Positions 56,365 through 64,000 of a DNA stretch of 64,000 nt are shown here, in pieces. The translations under genes and the position numbers were made by a program. The stretch's first letter is position 1, and each line of letters starts with the position of its first letter. The notes under the pieces were generated by a model. It saw nothing but the letters and a program-made list of their open reading frames with translations. It was not told the DNA's origin and did not search any database. Source of the stretch: Gordionus sp. m RMFG-2023. Lineage: Eukaryota > Nematomorpha > Gordioida > Chordodea > Parachordodidae. The DNA is taken from positions 40,318,569-40,382,568 of the forward strand of contig NC_088776.1 of NCBI RefSeq assembly GCF_954871325.1, given 5' to 3'.

Positions 56365-57545
56365 AAAATTAAGTAAAATGCAACCTTACTTTTATATTGA
56401 TTAGATAATGGGTGTTTAGTTTGATATACTTTTATTTAAGATGGCAATATCTGAATAAATACACATAATTTTTAATCGTTTCTTAAACATTATAATAGTT
56501 AAACTCAAATTAAATAAAAAATAGTTTTAGTCGGTTTGGACCAAAAAATATGTGGCTCGGACAAAAAAAAATTTCCTCGGGCCTCGAAAAATACTTTCTA
56601 GGGCTCTAATTATGGGGAAGAGCAAATTAAATTACTGTTTCCGATTAAAGCTCAATGTGGATCTCGCGCTAAATTGGATAAGGAAATATTATGATAATAA
56701 TAATGAAAGTAATAAATGACCCCACGATTTGAAAGGATTTCAAAATTGTATTAACACAGTAGTACTGCTGAATGTGAGCACGGTTTTTACCTTATGAATG
56801 TCATCATGACGGATTTGCATGTAGGGTCTTATGATAAAATATAATTCCATTTTGATAATGATAAATATTAACGAACCTTCTCCCAGTCAGTGGAATTCTT
56901 CATATATTAAAAAGTAACTGGCAAGTCACAGGTCTACAAACGATAACCAATGAAAACATGTAATGAATAAAACGGCGTTAATTTAATATATAAAACCACG
57001 TCGATTTATATTTTCTATATAACTTATATAATATATTTTTTTAAATAAATTATAGTCTTATATATGGTCACCTTCTATTCATTCACATAATTTAAAATAA
57101 AAAATTGCATCAATTTATTGTATAAAAATTCATTTTTATATTCTTTATAACTTATATAATATTTTTTTTGTCTTATGTATGTCTAAGAACCCTCTATTCA
57201 TTCACATAATTTAGAAAAATATTATTTAAAAATATTTATTAAATTGACAAGGAAATGCTCGATTACTCAAAACTCCCTGGCCTAACATTACGATCATATT
57301 CTACAATTAAAATTTAGTGTTAATTGTTTATATAAATCAGTTTACACTAAAAACGAATTGTCATGAAATCATGTGTTTGAATTAACAATAGAACAGTGAG
57401 TTATTTTGTATGATTTTCTTTTAAGATAAAATTATTTTGAGAAAATAGATGGAAGACTCTTTTATAGGTTTCTTTTATTCTTTAAATATTGAAATCGTTC
57501 CATGAACTTTAAATAGTGTGAAAATTACATTTCCAAATTTAATCT
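56365..57545. other. Intergenic, striped-MITE end and AT-rich sequence
   Basis: At about 56530-56607, GCTCGG and CTCGGGCCTCG stripes end in CTAGGGCTCTA, the mirror of the TAGAGCCCTG end at 20907. No matching left end nearby. The rest, 3' of the apyrase gene, shows nothing recognisable. Confidence 0.4.
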
Positions 57546-60500
57546 TTAAGATAAATCGTATAATATAGTATGAATAATGGCTCCTAGAGTCCAGCTAACT
57601 TCTTTTCCTTTGACAAGGTCCACCGATTCTAGAATGTCCTATAGATATATCAATTAATATATAGAGATAAAATATAATATATATTTAGCAATAATCTATT
57701 ATTCCATCTGGCAAAGAATTAATAAAATAGAATTCATTTATCATCAATATACCCATTTATTATGAACCTGGTGTGAGTCCCTGTTCCGACCAAAAAAAAT
57801 GTTTTATCCCATGTTTCGAAACGTTTCGGAAAACAACATTTAAATTAAACTATGTATTATTAATGACATTTTCTAAAAGATAATCATTTATATTTGGAGG
57901 TACTATTATTATAAATCTGAGTGTCGAAGGACAACTTTCAACACTAACTTGATAACTATATGATTTATTTAAAATTTTCATCATTCAATATTAATTTTAT
58001 AATAAAACAGTTTTATTTTCTAATCCATATTCTTAAAATCACATAAAAGTAAGTAATGGGTATAAAAATTTTATGTGAAGCAAACTGGAATTAAGAAAAT
58101 ATAAAATGAATATTTATGACCCATTTATATATATGTAATAATTAAATTTTTAATATTATTTTTCCGAACGTTTCAAAACTGTTGCAGGAACATTCTCTGA
58201 ATCAACGTTTCTTTTCAGATTCCATAATTTTCCCCTAGTTCCGTTTATTAAATGCATTGCATGTGTAAAAATAATACTTTATTAATTTTTTCAAATAATT
58301 TTAATTGCTATAATTTGTAGCAGAGTTTTTGAGCAAAAATCTTTCAATTTTTGATAATTTTTTTGTAATTTTCATGCAATCTTTCAAAATAAATTAAAAG
58401 ATTTTTAAAAATCTTATAATTTAACTTTGTTATGACTTATTAAACAATAATCAATTATATAAGATCTAGTATTAATTTAAATAAAAATAAAAATACCTGA
58501 TCTTTTGGAAATTCAAAACCATCATGTAAGACAGTATAAATCCAAACTGCTTTGATGCATTGATTGATAATTGAGTTCTTACCATAAGCACTATTCACAT
58601 TCAACAATAAATGTTTTTTATAGGCCTTTAAAATTGGATTATATGGGGTTGCGCAATACCTGACAGCTTTATCTTTAAAAGCCTTCGAATTATATATGTC
58701 GTTGAGCTCTAAAATAGCATGAGAATATAAAAATTCCGATATTCCATAAAACTTAGGTAATAAAGTATGATTAGGTAGTTGAGCATAAAATCCGATTGGA
58801 TGATGTACACCGTCTAGAGAACAAGGTTCTAACGAACATTCGGAGTTTAATTTTAATAAAGGGATAAGAGATTTATGGCATGATTTAAAGTTCCCAGTGC
58901 CCGTAATGTTAATTTTATTGGTTGTATTATTATGAACAGAATTATCAACTCGTAACTTGTATGTGTAACCAACAGGATAGCAGGGATCCTGAATTTGCAC
59001 CGAGTCACCACTTGTTTTATTCTTATTCTTGAGAATCTGTAGATATCTATATTTTTTTAGCACATGAAAGATAAATGATTAAAAAAACCAAAATATCCAC
59101 AAACTTTCCCATCTTCCCTATTCTGATGGTTATATTAATTTTAATAGAAATAAGATTGAAATAAAACTAATTTATTGAATTCATAAAAAAAACAATATTT
59201 AAATCAAATTAGAAAAAGTTAGTAAATCCAACGCTGGAAAATGTCAAGCTCTTTAAAAAACTGATTATAATTTAAATTGTCCATTGTATTGAAACATATT
59301 TTCCTTATATTAAATTGTTATTTTTTTTTATAAATTCATTGAATTTTATCATTTGATTTGCATATTCTAACTTATGTGTTTTTCAGAGTTGTTAAAAGAT
59401 ACTTTTTAAATGGATTAGATACAGATACATCGTCTAAAGTAATATCTAGATACAGATATTTTAATCAAAAATATATCTAGATACCGATACAGATACCACA
59501 TTTTTATATCTAGATACTTGTATCTAGATCTTTTAACAATTCTGGTGTTTTTTAATCCCAGGTTTTCTCAAAAATGCTGGCATATAATTTTATTTATATA
59601 AAAATTTCATTTTTATAATTTATTTCAACTGGCTATTCCATGGCATTCAAGGTAAATTTCATAATTCCTGGACTAAGGAGCTTACCTTAGAATGGTAAAT
59701 ACTGTCGTAATTATAGGGATCAGAACTATCCGGGATCAACACAGTTTAAAGGGATCCCTTTAAAAATTCAATTTTTTAAATATAAAGAACTATACGGTAT
59801 TATCACGTTTGAACTATGATAGAAGAATCTTATTTTAAAACGTGTTTTACGCATGGTATTATTTTTTTAAATTAATTGTTATTTATTTATTTTTAATGTT
59901 GTTTGGCCTTATGAAATAAGAAGATCTAGGCGAGTCTAGGTCTGGGGGGGGGGGAGGGGTCAGGAATATTTTTATCAAATATATTGATATGGGTATCAAA
60001 TAAAAGGTAATTAAAATATTTTTTTATTGTAATAATAATAATCACTCATAGAGGGCAGGTCTAGGTTTTGGGGGGTCAGGAATTTTTTTACACAAAATAT
60101 CGATATGGGTATCAAATAAAAGCTAATTTAAATATCTTTATTGAAAGTATTATTTTTTATCTTGATGTGTATGACTTGGTCTGGAGGTAGATTAGGGGGG
60201 GGGGGGTGTAAAAAATATTTTTGATATGGGTATCAAATAAAAGGTAATTAAAATATTTTTTATTGTAAATAATAATCCCTCATACCGGGCAGGTTTAAGT
60301 CTTGGGAGTTGGGGGGGGGGGGGTCAGGAATATTCCTATCAACACAAAATATCGATAATGGTATCAAATAAAAGCTAGATTAAATATCTCTTGATTGTAA
60401 TAATACTCTAAGTAGGCTGGAGATCTTAGGTGGTCAGGAATATTTATATAAACACAAAATATTGATATAGGAATCAAATAAAAGGTATTTTAAATATCTT

Positions 60501-62726
60501 TTGACTGAAAGTATTTATTATCTTAAAGGGTTAGACTTGATCTGGGAATAGGGGGAGGGGGTAAAAATAAAAATTTATATGGGTATTAAATAAATAGTAA
60601 TTAAAAAATCTTCTTTAATTTTATCAGGCTAAGCGGGCATCTTAAGATGTAATGAATATTTTTTTAATCATAAACATGGGTAATAAATAAAAGTTAAATA
60701 CAAATTCCCTGGCTCTCCAAACCCTAGAGCGCATTTAGAGTTTAATTATTATTACAATAAAAAATATTTTAGTTACCTATTATTTGATGCCCATATTAAA
60801 AAAAAAATTTTTTACCCTCCAAATGATATTTAAAATACCTTTTATTTAATTCCTATATCAATATTTTGTGTTTATATAAATATTCCTAACAACCTAAGAC
60901 GTCCGCCTGCTTAGAGTATAATCATTACAATCGTGAGATATTTGAACTAGCTTTTATTTGATACCTACATCGATATTTTGTGTTGATAATAATATTCCTG
61001 ACCCTCCAAGACTTAAACCCGGCCGGTATGATGGATTATTATTATTACAATAAAAAAAATATTTAAATTAATTTATATTTGATACCCATATCCAAAAAAA
61101 AAATTTTTGACCCCCCCCCCCCCCCACGACTTCCATCCACCGTGCTGACCAAATCATACCCATCAAAACAAAAAATGAATACTTTCAATCTAAAGATATT
61201 AAAATTAGCATATTCGATATTTTGTGTTGATAAGAATATTCCCTACCTCCCAAGACCTAGACCCGCCCTCTATGAGTGATTAATATTATTACAATAAAAA
61301 AATATTTAATTACCTTTTATTTGATACCCACATCGTTATTTTGTGTTGATAAAAATATTCCTGACGTCCCAAGACCTAGACCCGCGCTCTATGAGTGATT
61401 ATTATATTACAATAAAAAAATATTTTAATTATCTTTTATTTGATACACATACAAATTTTACACACCCTCCCTTCCATCCACCTTCCAGACCAAATCATAC
61501 CCATCTAGACAAAAAATGAATACTTTCAATCTAAAGATATTTAAATTAGTTTTTATTTGATACACATATCTATACTTTGTGTTGATAAAAAAATTCCTAA
61601 CCCCTGCCCGCCCCCCAAGACATAGACCCGCCCTCTTTGAGTGATTATTATTATTACAATAAAAAAATATTTTAATTAACTTTTATTTGATACCCATATC
61701 AAAAAAAATTATTTTTTACGCCGCCCCACCCTCCATACACCTCCCAGACAAGTCATACCCATCAAGACAAAAAATGAATACTTCTAATCTAAAGATATTT
61801 AAATTACTTTTATTTGATGCCCACATCTATATTTTGTGTTGATGAAAATATTTCTGACCCCCCAAGACCTAGATTCGCCCTCTATGAGTGATTATTATTG
61901 TTACAATAAAATAATATTTTAATTACCTTTTATTAAATACACATATCAAAAAAACAAAATTTAAATCCCCCCCCCCCTAGACCAAGTCATACCCATGACC
62001 AAGAATGAAGACTTTCAGTCAAAAGATATTAAAATTAGCTATTATTTGATACCCATATCGATATTTTATTTTTATAAAAGTATTCCTGACCCCCCAGACC
62101 TAGACTCGCCCATTAAGGGGGAGAGATTGAGCTCCAGATGAATAAATCTTTTGATTAGCTATCGATTGCCTATATTAGACATATCTTATTTCATAAGGCC
62201 AAAAATAACAACATTGAAAATTAATAAATAACAATAAAATTAAAAAGAAATAAAACGAAACGCGCGTAAAACGCTTTTTAAAATAAAATTCCTCTTTATC
62301 ACGATTAAAACGTGATAATACCGTATTATCATTCCTTAACTTAAAACCTTAATTTTTTAGTTATCCCTTTAAAACCCATGATGATTCCGGCTAGTTCTGA
62401 TCCCTTTAAAAATTACGACATATATAATATTATATAATATTATCATTACTTCAACATCACACTCTTTTTATAAATATCAATGGTTTGATTGACACCAAAT
62501 CCTAGGAAAGATTTAACATAAACATCATAATATTTCTTCTTTTTGATAGCCCCGTTTGGAATTCGGCCGCTTAAGTTTAATTGATAAATAGAATTTGCAA
62601 CGATTTCATTGACTTGTTCTTTGCTCGTATTTTTAGAGTTTTTATAAACAAACGTGGAATAATTATGTGGAACTTCGTAAGCTATTTGAAGGGATGCTCC
62701 TCCCATTTCTAATATACCCACAGTAC
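57546..62726 (-). CDS. ENTPD4/7-like nucleoside diphosphatase (apyrase), C-terminal exons
   Basis: GDA1/CD39 family enzyme; the ENTPD4/7 branch hydrolyses nucleoside di/triphosphates in the Golgi or endosome lumen, supporting nucleotide-sugar transport. Exons, 5' to 3': 62726-62456, 59046-58497, 57638-57546 (stop), all GT-AG with closing phases. Exon A has TVGILEMGGASLQIAYEVP (apyrase region 4) and YVKSFLGFGVN. Exon B has DPCYPVGYT, GTGNFKSC, CSLDGVHHPIGF, FYGISEFLYS and QCIKAVWIYTVLHDGFEFP. Exon C has KEVSWTLGAIIHTI (apyrase region 5). The IAYEVP and QCIK(A/S)VW details favour ENTPD4/7 over cell-surface forms. The C-terminal membrane segment is short or lost. Apyrase regions 1-3 must lie upstream; HEEDVVIAGT just before exon A may or may not be coding. 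Intron 59047-62455 is filled by a foldback element. Confidence 0.92.
57660..58496. other. Intron between apyrase exons B and C
   Basis: An 858-nt intron (57639-58496). GTTTCGAAACGTTTCGG near 57818 and GAACGTTTCAAAACTG near 58164 look like subterminal parts of a decayed transposon with GTTCCG-like ends. Confidence 0.4.
59384..59544. mobile_element. TCTAGATAC-type hAT MITE, intact
   Basis: Starts CAGAGTTGTTAAAAGATAC, ends GATCTTTTAACAATTCTG, with exact 8-bp GTGTTTTT at 59376-59383 and 59545-59552. The interior is almost wholly built of GATACAGATAC and TATCTAGATAC words in both orientations. In the apyrase intron. Confidence 0.9.
59703..62420. mobile_element. 2.7 kb foldback element built of inverted tandem repeats
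   Basis: The termini TGTCGTAATT and AATTACGACA begin inverted arms that pair over nearly the whole length: GGGATCAGAACT, ACGGTATTATCACGTTT and GGCCTTATGAAATAAGA recur inverted at the far side. Each arm then holds tandem units of about 115-130 bp with ATATGGGTATCAAATAAAAG, TTTATTGTAATAATAATAAT and a G-run (left arm) or C-run (right arm) of 6-17 bases. The centre is near 60700. No coding region and no clear target duplication. It fills most of the apyrase intron and ends 35 bp from exon A. Confidence 0.88.
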
Positions 62727-62986
62727 CTATCAATAGCGAAATATTAGTATTATTTGTGACTAATTCATATTTTATATATAGCCTAACTGTTCCAGCTATT
62801 ACAACATCCTCTTCATGGGCGCCTGAAGAAAGGGGCAAGGGAGTCGCTGACCCGCCCTTGAAAATTATATTTAAATTGTGTAATATTTATATTGTCATTT
62901 TAAGAATTTTAAAATATTATGATTTGCCGTCTCGTAAAATTATAATATTAATAAAGATATTTAGTTATACATATTTTAATATCCTT

Positions 62987-64000
62987 TAGTGCTCTAAACA
63001 TTTCTAAAAAAATCGAACGCGTTTACGTTCACTTTCAAAAAAAAAGTAACCACGTTCGTTCAATTTTATGATAAATTTTTTTTAAAATTTATTTAATATA
63101 AATAAAATGTCTTATAGTTAACACAATATATTAGCCACGTTAAAATTAATATAGTTTTATTTTGATAATATAGTTTTATTTTGATAATATAATTATAAAT
63201 ACAATATAATATAACGAATAAAAAGATATTTTTTTTTATAAAAAAACTTTTCTTATTAAATTTTATTAGCAATTGTTTTCAAAATTTTCATCGGATAGAC
63301 AGGAGTACTTGGCAGTTAATACGGTATTCGATATACTAAAAACGCGCTCTATAGGAGCAGATGAGGGGATTGAGGTATTATTAATAAACAACTTTTTTAA
63401 CGTGGGGATTTATTAAAAACATTTATTGTTTTGCCTTTGCTTGAAAAAATTGAAATAAGCTATCCTCCTCCAATCCATCCTTTATTTACTCGTCAAAAAA
63501 GGATATTCGGAATTAACAGTTGCATTATCATTTCTAGGGTTTTCAATGCACTTTTTTAATAACGCTATAAGTTTATTTTTTATAGGTTCGTTCTTTGGAA
63601 GTTTTATCTATGGCCATTGAAACTTGAATATTGGATGTATAAATGCAGAAAGAACATATTGATCTTCATATATATGTTCAAATCTTTTAAAAAAATATAT
63701 ATGTAATTAATTTGATAGTGATAGGTTTAGTATTTTTTTATTAATCCCATTTAATAAGGCGTTTATCAATAGTTGACCATAATTTAAGCCACTAATTTTT
63801 TTTAATTTTAAAATAACTATCGTTATTGTTGGGGTCAAATAACCTAAATGCATTTTTTCAAATTTAATGATTTTACTTAGTTATATTATATTATATAAAA
63901 TAAAATAATTAATATTACAATCAAATATCGTTTAAATTGGAACTTGAAGATTTTGAAATACTTTTTGGGCACATTTTACATTGACAAGTATTGAATTAGT
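62987..64000 (-). mobile_element. hAT element with transposase relic, runs off the window
   Basis: It starts TAGTGCTCTAAAC, the end seen at 51393, followed by GTTTACGTTC/GTAACCACGTTC blocks. On the minus strand at about 63270-63400 the sequence reads SIPSSAPIERVFSISNTVL then CLSDENFE, a clear hAT dimerisation domain. The remaining transposase would lie further right. No intact frame is visible. Confidence 0.8.

Noticed and set aside
61079-61279. Plus-strand frame containing a proline run
   Set aside because: Encoded by a C-run within the foldback element's tandem units.
62727-62838. Upstream extension of apyrase exon A (HEEDVVIAGT region) as coding
   Set aside because: A clear acceptor lies at 62727-62728 and the upstream phase does not close with the visible donor; a GC-rich non-homologous stretch precedes it. 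Left unresolved.

Overview
The window is nuclear DNA of an animal: very AT-rich, packed with transposable elements, with no bacterial or organellar traits. I cannot name the species. The animal origin rests on five host genes whose spliced products match metazoan proteins: OXLD1-like (3.5-4.0 kb, +), DOLPP1 (7.3-13.1 kb, -), RPUSD2-like pseudouridine synthase (13.9-20.5 kb, +), MRPS25 (40.0-49.2 kb, +) and an ENTPD4/7-like apyrase (57.5-62.7 kb and beyond, -). Their exons are mostly too short to stand out as open reading frames. I assembled them by eye from GT/AG sites, phase closure and family motifs. Two or three further candidate exon groups (5.4, 6.7-7.1 and 22.5 kb) look coding but were not recognised.

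Introns fall into two classes. Most are 40-65 nt. A few are very large (3.4-8.4 kb), and each large one holds transposon insertions. The RPUSD2 intron carries a pogo element with a hAT MITE inside it. The DOLPP1 intron carries hAT elements and an old Ty3/gypsy fossil. The MRPS25 intron carries a hAT element and an apparently intact 932-residue LINE. The ENTPD intron carries a 2.7 kb foldback element and a hAT MITE.

Layout: 1-3.4 kb, MITEs and a diverged 1.5 kb duplication shared with 38.3-39.3 kb. 3.5-20.5 kb, four host loci, with DOLPP1 and RPUSD2 divergent and about 0.8 kb apart. 20.5-29.2 kb, transposon graveyard (GC-striped hAT MITEs, a piggyBac relic, a truncated LINE, a hAT relic of the DUF4371 type, and an old MULE end). 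29.19-37.89 kb, an 8.7 kb Mutator-like element with a 9-bp target duplication, long terminal inverted repeats, a transposase gene and a spliced OTU-protease gene, itself invaded by a pogo element. 38-49 kb, MRPS25 with its swollen intron. 49-57 kb, hAT MITEs and an unassigned transposon with 550-bp inverted repeats nested in another MITE. 57.5-64 kb, the apyrase gene, the foldback element and the edge of a hAT element.

The strongest novelty candidates are the MULE carrying an OTU cysteine protease, the long-TIR transposon of unassigned superfamily, the GC-striped hAT MITE families, and an inverted copy of the MRPS25 5' flank lying inside a hAT element in that gene's own intron.
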